Of a DNA stretch of 64,000 nucleotides, positions 54,298 to 64,000 are shown one piece after another. The DNA is from Pseudeuparius sepicola (Eukaryota; Arthropoda; Insecta; Coleoptera; Anthribidae). Numbering within the stretch: position 1 is the first letter of the stretch; the number at the start of each line of letters is the position of its first letter. Both the position numbers and the translations under genes were made by a program. Location of the stretch: contig OY987298.1 of the NCBI GenBank assembly GCA_963920635.1, positions 38,719,787 to 38,783,786 on the forward strand, in the 5' to 3' direction. A model generated the notes under the pieces. It was not told the DNA's origin, ran no database searches, and was given only the letters and a program-made list of their open reading frames with translations.

Positions 54298-55430
54298 TAT
54301 ACAGGGTGTCCCAAGTTTTTTGATCAGGGCTTTGACATTTTGTAGAAAAAATCATTATAAGTTGGGCTGCTTATATAAACATAGGCCATAAAGTTCTTCT
54401 TTCTGAGTTACAGAGCGTACCTAGTAGTTCTCTTTTTGTAATTGAATTATGGCAATATCTCCCAAAATAATAAAGCTGCTGAACTGAATTTTGGCACTGT
54501 AGTGTTTGAGGGAAGAAGAATAAGCTGAAAAATTCAATTTCTACGTATCTCACAGAGGGCGCCACTTGAGCTATTTTTTTAATCCTGCTTTTACTCGTAA
54601 CTTTTTTGAGGTTATCTTTTTGATCTTGCGGGTCCATCATTTTAGTGCATCTTTTTATTCCGTAACAAAAAGGTACTCTTGTTTCGTAACGATAAAATCA
54701 ACCGTTTGCGTTGAAATAGAGAAAACATGCCCCAAAGCACCTGTTAACTCCAACATTTTCAAATGTTACAGATCAACTGTACGATTTAAAGTAAGAAAAA
54801 ATCCCCATGAACAATGAAATAAAAATTATTTGCTTTCAAAGTGGAAACGATTGAATTTGAGAAAATGTGGACTCTCTATTTCAAGAAAGCCAGTGGTGTT
54901 TTCACCATTGTCCATTTGGCATTTTTTTCATCATTTTGACTGTACATACAGTTGATCTGTAGCATTTGAAAGTGGTAGGAAAAAATTTCATGTTTCGAAT
55001 GTTGGAGTTAACAGATGTTTTGAGGCACGTTTTGTTTATTTCAAGGCAAACGGTTGATTTTATCGGTCTGAAACAAGAGTACGTAATATGCACTAAAATG
55101 ATGGACCTGCAAGACCAAAAAAATAACCCTAAAAAAGTTACGAGTAAAAGCACCATCCAAAAATAGCGCTCCCTCTTTGAGATACGTAGAAATGGGACAT
55201 TTTCAGCTTATTCTCCGTCTCCAAAAACACTGCAGTGCCATATTTTAATTTAGCAGCTTGTTTATTTTGGAAGATATTGCCATAATTCAATTTCATAAAC
55301 GGAACTAGAACGCCCTGTGTCTCAGAAACGAAGAACTTTACGACCTATGTTTATATGAGCAACCCACCTTATAATGAATTTTTCTAGAAAATTGCAAAGT
55401 CCTGATCAAAAAAACTGGGACACCCTATAT
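54298..55430. mobile_element. Foldback element, TATACAGGGTGTCCCA ends
   Basis: 1133 bp. The left end TATACAGGGTGTCCCAAG, then TTTTTTGATCAGG, pairs with CCTGATCAAAAAAACTGGGA and CACCCTATA on the right. Arms of about 500 bp pair throughout, with more divergence than in the 3616 element. It is non-coding; the frames 54371-55166 are mirror images of each other. Confidence 0.85.
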
Positions 55431-55740
55431 TGTCAAGGAATAATTTTGGAATTATTTTAAATTTAAAGGAATAAAGTAATTGGAAATGATTATGGGATGA
55501 TGAAAGTGCAAAAATGTATAAATATATCGTCTTCTATATTGGCTCTATAAGTACATTGTTTACATTGTTTTAAGATTTGTGTGAATCATTATCTCCATTT
55601 AGCCTCCCTGTACGAGAAACATGCACTCAGTTTACAGAAGCATTATACATACTATTTTTATTATATACTTAAATAAAAAAATAATTTATAAATTTTCTCC
55701 GATTTATTCACTGTCGTATTTGTCTGTTTATACTATTGGC
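55431..55740. other. No gene recognised
   Basis: AT-rich linker between two repeats. Confidence 0.4.
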
Positions 55741-55830
55741 TATACAGGGCGATTCAGTCATGACGTAGAAGAAATAACCAGACAGTAGGGGAGGCCTACT
55801 AAAAAGGAGAATGCGAATTCTAAAACTTGG
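55741..55830 (+). repeat. ACAGGGCG-type element end (same family as 24596-24659)
   Basis: TATACAGGGCGATTCAGTCATGA followed by AGTAGGGGAGGCCTACTAAA matches the inverse of 24596-24659. No partner end is visible. Confidence 0.65.
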
Positions 55831-56551
55831 GGCAAATCAACCTTAGTCTTAGTACCTCAGTAAATCGGCGCTCCGGCATGCTATGTTGCCGCTTGTGTAC
55901 ACCGCGCACGCGCAGTTACGGCGAATCAATAACCAGCGCATTCGCCGCCGACAGCTGTTCGGGTGGACGACCCGACGGAGCGGCCCGGGCGGCCGGTGCG
56001 CAAGGAGGCGCAATCGCTACTATATTAAAATCTCTCTTTAACTGTACGCACTAGACTACGAAAAGTAAATATTTCATGTCCCTAGAAATCCGTAAGTGGC
56101 GGCCATATTGATAGGTGACGGAAAGGGCCCTAATCAACAGAATTTTCATTTTCCGCTCATGAATCATAAATTTGAATATATAGAAATTAACATTAAACTC
56201 TGTTCTTTGAAGCACAGAAAAAGGCTTTAGTTTAAGTGTTTCAGTTTTCTTATAAGCCACTCGCGAGTGGGCTTATTACCGTATCGTAACAGATTTTTAT
56301 AAGCGCTAGGTGGTGCTAAGTTTTGACGCTCACGAACAGAATAAACACGTGTGTTTAGTCAGGTCGCTGGTATCATTTTTGAACTCGTCTAAACAATACT
56401 CACAGAGAGTATGCGTTTGTACGTTTTATGCACAGTTCTAATTGATGCTCAACGAGTCAAGAAGGTAATAAATTAACTTAGACTATGCTGTTTTATCGTC
56501 ACAGCAGAATATTTCGACATTTTTTTGAGATTTCTGTGAAAATGTCAAACG
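55831..56551. other. No gene recognised; GC-rich block 55865-56025
   Basis: The block is GC-rich and CpG-dense (for example CGGCCCGGGCGGCCGGTGCG) with an open frame of no domain similarity. The rest is AT-rich. Confidence 0.35.
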
Positions 56552-56935
56552 TATACAGGGTGAGTCTGAAATAACTGGCATCCTTTTTTTTGGGTAATAG
56601 AGATGGTCATTCTGAACCACTTTTCTTAATAAGTTTTCTTCCTAGCGCCGAGATTTTTCTATAATTTATCGCCTCAAAATCCTCCCTCTATGAAAACACG
56701 GCACTGGCGCCCTGCCAACAACCGAGTAGAAAATGGTAAATCATCAACTAGTATGTATTTTGATACCGAGTTTACCCTTATCTCAGTGCCGTGTCTTCAT
56801 AGAGGGGGCATTTTAGGTGGGTAAATTAGAGAAAAATTTCGGCGATAGAAAAAAAAATATTAAGAAAAGTTGTTCGGAATGACCATCTCTCTTACCCAAA
56901 AAAGGATGCCAGTTATTTCAGACTCACCCTGTATA
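56552..56935. mobile_element. Short foldback MITE, TATACAGGGTGAGTCTGAA ends
   Basis: 384 bp. TATACAGGGTGAGTCTGAAA and its complement at 56916-56935 are the ends, and the arms pair over nearly the full length (GGATGCCAGTTATTTCAGAC, GATGGTCATTC and others). It is the best-preserved short member of the ACAGGGTG group here. Confidence 0.9.
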
Positions 56936-57723
56936 CGATGTCGTGCAACTGGCAACTGCGCACCCGTGTTGACGAGCAAGCTTACCAGCTGACCAAGCAA
57001 GCGCCGTTAGCTAGGGATTTTAATGCACTTCCGAAAATATCTGGATTGGCGGTTGTGGATTTAATGGCACTTGAAAATACCCGCTTCAGGATTTAGTGGG
57101 ATCTGAACCTGAAGAAAATTTTTCAAGTGAATTTGCAACGAGATTTGGTGGGTTTTGGCAAGTATCTGAATATGCTTATCGAAAGGGGAATTGTAAATAC
57201 AAAATGTTGACCTATAAACCTTATTTTCGAACAGAAATGGATCTAAGGGGTGATTTCAAAGGATTCTTTTTATGTATCTTATGCAAAAATATATACATAC
57301 ACTACAATATAATAAGCTTATATAAGATTCTATGTGACTTAACAGTAATTACATGCAGATTAGATTTAATATTGAATTCTTATTTTCTTGGAAATTTTAA
57401 ATGGAACGACATAATTACATCATAATCGAGAAGTAGATTTTAAAGAATTTCGAAGGAAAAACGTGAAAGATTCAATTCGATATCTTCATTACTTTCGCAG
57501 TTATTGTCAACACAATGTGGTACCTCATCGTCCTTAATAAAACACCGGGTATAAGTTCTCTTTCCGTAGAACTTCAAACTGCTGCCAGGAGCATGCGCAG
57601 TTTCACTTTGACGTTCTAAAAACTAAAAGGCGCATGCTTCTGATAGTTTCACACTTATTTCAAACGGTTTTAAGTTCTGCCGAAACAGACCTAAGTAGGT
57701 GGACTTAGCAAGTAGGCTCAGTA
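56936..57723. other. No gene recognised
   Basis: A plus frame at 57096-57425 has no domain and is AT-rich in its second half. Nothing else stands out. Confidence 0.4.
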
Positions 57724-58271
57724 GGGTAAGGTGGGGCAAGTTGACGTGGTTAAGACAAAATGAATTCTAACAAAGAATTATGCAGTTTTTTTAAACTAAT
57801 TTATAATGATTTTAAAGGTAGGTACACATGTTTGCTATGGGGCAAGATGGCGAGCATATTGCGGCTAGATGACGATTTCGTTATCTTGCCCCCGCCATCT
57901 TGCCCCACAGGTGCCCTAAAAAGAAAAATCTGTCATACTAAACAAAATAAAAAAATCAACACACACCATATCAAGTTTATAATTTGTATAAACCTACTGT
58001 ATGTGATTACTGATAGAAACATGCAAACCTACCATTAAATTTTCTGAGAATCCTTATTTTAAACCCAAAGAATCTGAGGACATTATTCCTGCATACACAC
58101 TCAGTAACCTAACTCGTACAGTACTGACTCTAGCGCAATATATTTGAGTAGGGAGTAGTAATGTGCCAGTTAGAATGTTATAGCTATTTCAGTGCCCAGA
58201 TCTCTTTTTCCATTTTTAGAAAATGTTAATTAGTCATCTTGCCCCGTTCCACAACTTGCCCCACCTTACCC
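57724..58271. mobile_element. MITE with GGGTAAGGTGGGGCAAGTTG inverted ends, TA target
   Basis: The left end at 57724 and right end at 58271 are about 20-bp near-perfect inverted repeats flanked by TA. Inside is a second inverted pair built on the same GGGGCAAGATGGCG word (about 57839-57910). Size 548 bp, no coding. The TA duplication suits a Tc1/mariner/pogo source. Confidence 0.85.
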
Positions 58272-58277
58272 TACTAG

Positions 58278-58304
58278 CCAAAGACATATAAAATATGTCT
58301 TTGG
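58278..58304. repeat. Hairpin CCAAAGACATAT…ATATGTCTTTGG
   Basis: A perfect 12-bp stem with a 3-base loop, flanked on both sides by TACTAG. It sits right next to the MITE above. Confidence 0.8.
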
Positions 58305-59156
58305 TACTAGCTCATTGCGAGTATAGTCGGCGTGCGGACTATTTGAATCGCCCAATGTCTTCTCCCAGGTGCGCCGCGGTGCCACGCAGGAAAACAACTT
58401 TTTACTGCTCGATCGTAATGGACGTGGACCTTTTTTCATAAAGGCCATCCTGGTAGAAAATGGTTATGTTTTATTACAAATATAAAACTCACAAATGATC
58501 ATAATCAGATGGCGGAGGTACGCGTCCCCGCATTTCAAAGCCCCTGGCTGACCCGCGTTTTATGAAGTCGGGGCATTATTATTTTATTATTTCGTCCAAT
58601 GTGTACCTACAGGGTGTCCCAGAAACGAGTGATTTACTACGTATACGGTCAAAACCTAGGCAAGAAATTAAGGCACCCGCACTTTTTCGTTTTGCCTACA
58701 TGGTCGTATGAAAGGAGATTATGGGTCCTTAAAAAATCTGTTCGCATTTCGGTTTGATCAGTTTTTGATAAATGTACCTGGTTTATTCTTCAATTCCTAG
58801 TTGCGATGAGGTGTGAGAGACAAAAAAATGAGTTGAAATTTGACCATTTGGGATCCCGGCCCGTTTGATTTTGAAGTAATTTCTGTAATATTTTCGTTTT
58901 GGAGAAATCAAAGTACGCGTTAGCGCGAGGAAAAAACTCATTTTCTGCCTACGTAAAGTGCTTTTTCTGTGTAAGATACGTAACAATTTTATTAAGAAAA
59001 GTCGTTTACAATAAAAAATAATACTACAAAGTTTGGGAAATCGGCCTACTTTTATTTTTCAAAAGCATCTTGTCTATTGCAAAATTAAAAACTGCAAAAA
59101 AGTAAAAAAAATGAAAAAATAAAATTAACAATTTTTGTCGTGTCTGAACGTGACCA
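58305..59156. other. No gene; lone ACAGGGTGTCCCAG end at 58607
   Basis: CTACAGGGTGTCCCAGAAACG near 58607 looks like one end of an element whose other end I could not find before the next foldback. The downstream frame 58783-58986 (minus) is not coding-like. Confidence 0.45.
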
Positions 59157-60377
59157 TATACAGGGTGATTCACTTCCGGTGCTCAACATGGGGATCTCGG
59201 AAACCGTAACAGATACGAAGTCGGTCAAATGGAGGCAAACTTGCTCCTTTGGGCGCCTAACAATATGCCGTTGAGAAAGTTAAAATATTTTCATGGGTTG
59301 CTGATATATTTAAGAAAAACCGAATTTTTGAAAATTTGATTTTATTTTTTCTGGCGCCATTTGCGATAATATTGAAAAATAAATTGTACTTTTTCATTGC
59401 AACTTTTTCTGGACTACGTCCTGGTATTTTTAGATTTTCGGGGCGACGTTTCGTTTTTGAGATAGAGGTATCATCTTATTTTTTTTAAGGACGGACTTGG
59501 ATTTTTTATTCCATATTTCGAAATAAATCGTTGTCCTGAGTACAACGATGTATGACACATACATATTTTTTCTCGTTTGGGCCGCCAAAATGCACATTTA
59601 CTACGAAAAAAATTAATACGGTCCTGGACTATGCATTTTTCTCTCTTTTTTTCAAAGCTATTCCAATTATAACAAGTAATCATTTTTTTTATACCTACTG
59701 TTTGTCATATTTTGAAATTATTTCTTATACTTTAGGTAAAATGTATCCCACTATTGTTAGTAATAATTATTATTGTTGTTATTTACCTAAAGTATAAAAA
59801 AGAATTTCAAAATATGACAAACATGGAGTATAATTAATCAGGAAGGTATTAAAATAATGATCACCTGTCATAATCGGAATAGCTTTGAAAAAAAAAAGAG
59901 AGAAAAATGCATAGTCCAGGACCGTATTAATTCTTTTCTTAGTGAATGTCCATTTTAGCAGCTAAAACGAGAAAAAATATGTACCTATGTGTCATACATT
60001 GTTGTACTCAGGACAATGATTCATTTCGAAATATGCAATAAAAAATCCAGGTCCGTATTTAAAAAAATGAAGATGATCCCTCTATCTCAAAAACGAAACG
60101 TCGCCCCGAAAATCTAAAAATACTATAACGTAGTCCAGGAAAAGTTGCAATGAAAAAGTATAATTTATTTTTCAATAATATTGCAAATGGCGCCAGAAAA
60201 AAATAAAATCTAAATTTCAAAAATTCCGATTTTCTTAAATATCTCAGCAATCCATGAAAATATTTTTACTTTCTCAACGGCATATTGTTAGGCGCCCCAA
60301 GGCGCAAGTTTGCCTCCATTTGACCGACCTCGTATCTGTTACGGTTTCCGAGATCCCATGTTGAGCACCGGAACTGA
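59157..60377. mobile_element. Foldback element with about 600-bp arms, right terminus truncated
   Basis: The left end TATACAGGGTGATTCACTTCC is intact. The right arm pairs back through GAGATCCCATGTTGAGCACC and stops at about 60377, lacking the last 15 bases. The arms meet near 59750 in TATACTTTAGGTAAA/TTTACCTAAAGTATA. It is non-coding. Confidence 0.85.
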
Positions 60378-60790
60378 CCCGTTTGGAATGGATACACCTC
60401 TGTAAAATTTTTATTTTTGCTCCGATTTTGAAAAACTTTGTTTTGTTAGATAGGTCTCTGAAAATACCATTCGACACACCTTCCAGTTGTTTTGAAAACC
60501 AAACATCTGGCTAACTGCTGCATTTTTTATACCCCCAAAATTCAAGAAATCATATTAGGCATTTTTTTATCAAAAAAATTTACTAAAAAAAGTTGTTTAG
60601 AATGAACCAAAAATCCCAAATCCAAAGTTTTATCAAATCTACTTCTCGATTATATGATATAATAATTATGTCATTCCATTTAAATTTTTTAAGAAAATAA
60701 AAATATAATATTTTCTTCAGGTTCAGATATTTTCTTCAAGTTCAGATAAGGATTCCGTATTCTTCCAGCTATCTTATCAGTTTCTATTTT
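60378..60790. other. No gene recognised
   Basis: AT-rich linker between two foldback elements. A TTTTCTTCA(A/G)GTTCAGATA word is duplicated at about 60710-60750. Confidence 0.4.
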
Positions 60791-61510
60791 CTACAAGGTG
60801 TCCGGAAATTATGCGTCCGATTTAGAAGGGCGATTCTACACGAAAAATTAATGCCACAAAGTCCTATACCATTTTTTCGAAAGCTCAAAATTGATTGATT
60901 GAAAAAAAAAAACATTTTTTGATATATTCCTTAATAATGTTTTATCAAGTGGGCCGATTTTTGTCAAATTTTGCATACTATCACTATTTAGTGTTCCTTT
61001 GTATTTACCATAATAATTTGTGCAAATCGTCAATGCCTAAGGGCCCAAACTGTCCTTCACCTTAAGAAAATGACTTAGAACGTTGTTGTTTGCATATTTT
61101 CATAAATTTGGATATTTATAAAGCAGAAGATTATTATAAAGCATCAAAATCTCTTTAAAAAAGCTCGACTTATTGCATCACGTTAAAATGAGCCGTTTCC
61201 GAGAAAACCACTTTAAACATATATAATTAGATATTCTTATTTTATTTATTTTATTTAACAAAGCAAGCCTTGAAAACAAACGCTGTAGTTTCCTTGAAAA
61301 CAACATGGCAAGAAGAACATGACATTATACGTTATAAATTTTGAGATCTCAAAACGTGAAAAAAAATTAACAAAAAATGTTTTTTTTTCGCGCCCTGTAT
61401 CTCCGTCAATTTTGAGCTTTCGAAAAAATGGTATAGGACTTTGTGGCATTAATTTTTCGTGTAGAATCGCCCTCCGAAATCCTGACGCATAATTTCAGGA
61501 CACACTGTAT
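60791..61510. mobile_element. Foldback element, CTACAAGGTGTCCGGAAATT end
   Basis: 720 bp. The left TACAAGGTGTCC…AGGGCGATTCTACACG and right CGTGTAGAATCGCCCT…GGACACACTGTA are inverted, as are CCATTTTTTCGAAAGCTCAA and its complement. An internal CCCTGTATCTC (about 61395) sits in the right arm. It is non-coding. Confidence 0.85.
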
Positions 61511-62625
61511 TTAATATCCATACACCAACCAGAAGACCTGTATCATTGACTAAAGATTTTGCTGTATATTTGAACTTGTTAACCTGTTAATTTTTAAGAT
61601 GACACTGAATACGGTACTGAATAGGAATCCAATCATTAATCAAATCACATTATTCTTCAAATGGTCCAAAATTTTTTTTCATAATCGTTTTTATTGCTAT
61701 ATTTAAACAAATATGAAAAACTGCGAGAAATTATTCAACATACAATAATTGTATACTAACATAATGAGTATGAGGCGTTTACCGGGAACTAAACTTCTAT
61801 ACATTATTATCTATAACTTCCATGTACATTATTATTTATATAACTAATCTCAATATCAACCTAGTTCTTTTGAAGGCATTAGCATTATCAGTGCGTCTGC
61901 TTTTGTTTCAGTTTTGTGGCTATTCCAGTTTATTCCTGCAGCCACTGACCATTTAATTCTCATGGCATTGTGGGGCGCTCATTGAATAAAAATGGGAATA
62001 TATTTTTATGAGGTTCCTGTACCCTATCGTCCTAACTGCTTCACGCGGTGAAAGTTTCGTAGTCCCCTAGCAAATGTCTCGGGTTTCCGAGGACAAACAT
62101 CGGGATGCCTTATTAACAAAAGAAACAACAGAACGGGGGCACCGGGATTTTAGAGTGCACTAAATTCTTTACGGCCATGTGAAAATTGCGCGCTCTCTAC
62201 ATCGCGCCAGCCAACCACCCCGTCTCGGTCGGTCCAGGTCTGGTTTTACGATCAGCCCGTTTCTTATTTAAATAATTTGGGAGACGGCCTCGGAGCGGAA
62301 CGTGCACCCGGGTAATTTAATGTGACACCTCGGAGGGCCCGATTTGAAATTTAGATTTCTGGGCACCGCTTATTCTTCAACGTTTTAATGGGCCGTAAGC
62401 GGTTTTGCCGGGGAACGGGTTGGTCAGCGAACGGTATAGCGGATTCTTCTTTTTTATACTACAAACGGTTCCGACAGATCCTTCTTGTGGACAGCAGTTT
62501 TCCTTACAGCGTAGTTACAGTGTCCCCCAAAAACTTGATATCAGATTTATTAATGAGTTACTTAACTTTTTCGTTAAAAGAGACGAAAAATGACCCACTC
62601 AAATGTTGCCGCGTTATTTTCTCTA
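61511..62625. other. No gene; GC-richer unique island at about 62090-62420
   Basis: The island has no repeats and no convincing frame (62388-62681 overlaps the next element). It resembles the islands near 34100 and 51500 and may be host regulatory DNA. Confidence 0.35.
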
Positions 62626-63783
62626 TATACAGGGTGTCTACTTTTAAGTGTATACAAAACGATAAAACATGTGTTTTGTGAGATATTTTCAAAAACCTTT
62701 GCCGGCTGCGATTTTTTTATACCCCCGATTTTCGCGAAAACCTTTTAGCGATTTGTTTATTTAAAATCTGACCCCACAGAGTTAATCAGAACATCACAAA
62801 ACCCTCATATACCAAATTCGAATAAAAAATATACAGGGAGTGCCATTATGCAGGGTGTTAAAGTTGAGCAAAATAGGAATTTTAAAGGCATCTGCCAAGT
62901 CAAGTGTGCCATGGAATCCCCTCAAAACAGTTGAATGGTCAACAGGACCACTCAAGTTGTTGGTGTGCAAAGGTCCAATACGAAATATATAGAGTGCTCT
63001 TATCTGTGCCATCTCAAATTACTGAATTTTTTGTAACTTTATACGGGTCAAAAATCGAGTATATCAAAACCGCTCCCAAATCTAAAAAATACAGAAGCCT
63101 GCCAGTCAGTAAGTCCATATCAGTTAAGGTGGCTGGTGTGTCACAACAGGAAACGCACAGAAAATGTATCATCTTAGACAGTGACTTTGTTGAGAAAGGC
63201 CCAATAATTTAAATTGTTTTTATTTGTTGGTGGGCATTTTGTAAAGAAATAAATTACTTTTGTGTTTATTAATATTTTTTCAATGATTCCAGAGCACTCC
63301 TGATCAGTATAAAGTTTAATAAAAATTCAGAATTTTGAGATGGCTCAGAAAAAATACCCTGTATATTTTTGTAGTAAATCTTTTCACACCAATATTTTGA
63401 GTGGTCCTGTTGACCATGCAACTGTTTTGAAGGGATTCCATGGCACACTTGGCTCGCCAGATGTCTTTAAAAAAATAAAAATTTTAACACGGTGTAGAAC
63501 CGAACACCCTCTACATTTTTTGTTCAAATTTAGTATATGGGGGTTTTTGGGTGTCCTGATTAACGCTGTTGTGTCAAATTTTAAATAAAAAAATCGCTAA
63601 ATGGTTTTTGTAAAAATCGGGGTATAAAAAAATCGTAGCCGTTCCTGCATTTGCATTTTGACAAAAGTAAAAACGTCAAAAGAAGCGCTTTTTGAAGACC
63701 TTTCGAGCAAAAAAAGGTTTTTGAAAATATCTCACAAAATACATTTTTTATCGATTTGTATACACTTAAAAGTAGACTGTATG
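62626..63783. mobile_element. Foldback element, TATACAGGGTGTCTACTTTT end
   Basis: 1158 bp. The left end TATACAGGGTGTCTACTTTT and right AAAAGTAGACTGTATGTC are inverted. The arms pair through CAACAGGACCACTCAA / TTGAGTGGTCCTGTTG around a spacer of about 380 bp. A second ACAGGG pair lies inside the arms (62833, 63357). It is non-coding. Confidence 0.85.
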
Positions 63784-64000
63784 TCAAAAATTACATTAAA
63801 AATATCGCTAAAATGGGGTTATTTGTTAAAATTTCAAAAAGGTCTACTTGAAAAAGTTATTTCTTTTGCAATGTTACGTCTGTGTACCAAATTTGAACGC
63901 TCTCTTAAAATAATTTTGTCGCCATTTTTTTATGTTTAGGTATGATATTTCTGAAAATTTTAAGAATTTGCAACATTATAAAAACTATTTTGTATCACAA
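63784..64000. other. No gene recognised at the right edge
   Basis: AT-rich sequence to the window end. The apparent frame 63658-63939 starts in the foldback arm and has no domain. Confidence 0.4.

Noticed and set aside
1..64000. tRNA, rRNA or snRNA genes
   Set aside because: I looked for tRNA box B-type words (GGTTCGA). Those at 697 and 12986 are in the Penelope-like element and beside the 3' LTR, and neither has a cloverleaf around it.

Overview
The window looks like insect nuclear DNA. It is AT-rich, has almost no host coding sequence, and is packed with nested mobile elements of insect type: an env-bearing Ty3/gypsy errantivirus, a Penelope-like element, an R4-clade LINE, pogo and hAT relics, a tyrosine-recombinase (YR) element and many foldback/MITE elements. 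The only convincing host-like gene is a small secreted protein on the minus strand (41336-41653) behind a TATA box and a TCAGT initiator, a core-promoter pair typical of insects. I cannot resolve the insect order.

Layout. 668-2820: 5'-truncated Penelope-like element (RT + GIY-YIG, minus strand) flanked by inverted copies of its own 3' end, each carrying a hammerhead-like motif. 3616-4844: foldback element. 5428-12983: complete errantivirus with apparently identical 169-bp LTRs, AGGT target duplication, tRNA-Ser-type primer site, gag, pro-pol (two frame breaks) and a spliced env. 13549-13876 and 18184-18296: a MITE family. 19243-20878: decayed pogo transposase. 22528-23150, 36497-37120 and 44433-44795: three copies of an unnamed two-hairpin element. 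25211-30040: foldback whose arms carry the same coding fragment, interrupted by an R4-clade LINE with a 1004-codon ORF sitting in an ATT microsatellite. 32172-32583: one LTR of a second retrotransposon. 33341-33950: satellite. 42745-43340: motif-dense inverted element.

44830-48642 is the region I rate most interesting. A YR gene relic is flanked by large hairpins and short inverted repeats, and a 1.9-kb hAT element with a perfect 8-bp target duplication has landed inside it. The hairpin of the YR element and the hairpins of the three small elements follow the same layout: ACCAAGG at the left foot, CCGAGGCAA at the apex and, in the better copies, CCG(A/T)GGT at the right foot. They may be one family of hairpin-ended YR transposons plus non-autonomous relatives.

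50225-64000 is a field of foldback elements, most ending in TA-flanked ACAGGGTG-type termini. One (52378-54073) encloses a gene fragment with a CXC cysteine-rich domain, and one (50225-50970) shows an inverted hairpin loop.

How the parts work together: the errantivirus is the only element with a near-complete gene set. The other elements are relics or non-autonomous and would depend on enzymes encoded elsewhere. Remaining stretches are non-coding, some with GC-richer unique islands that could be host regulatory DNA.
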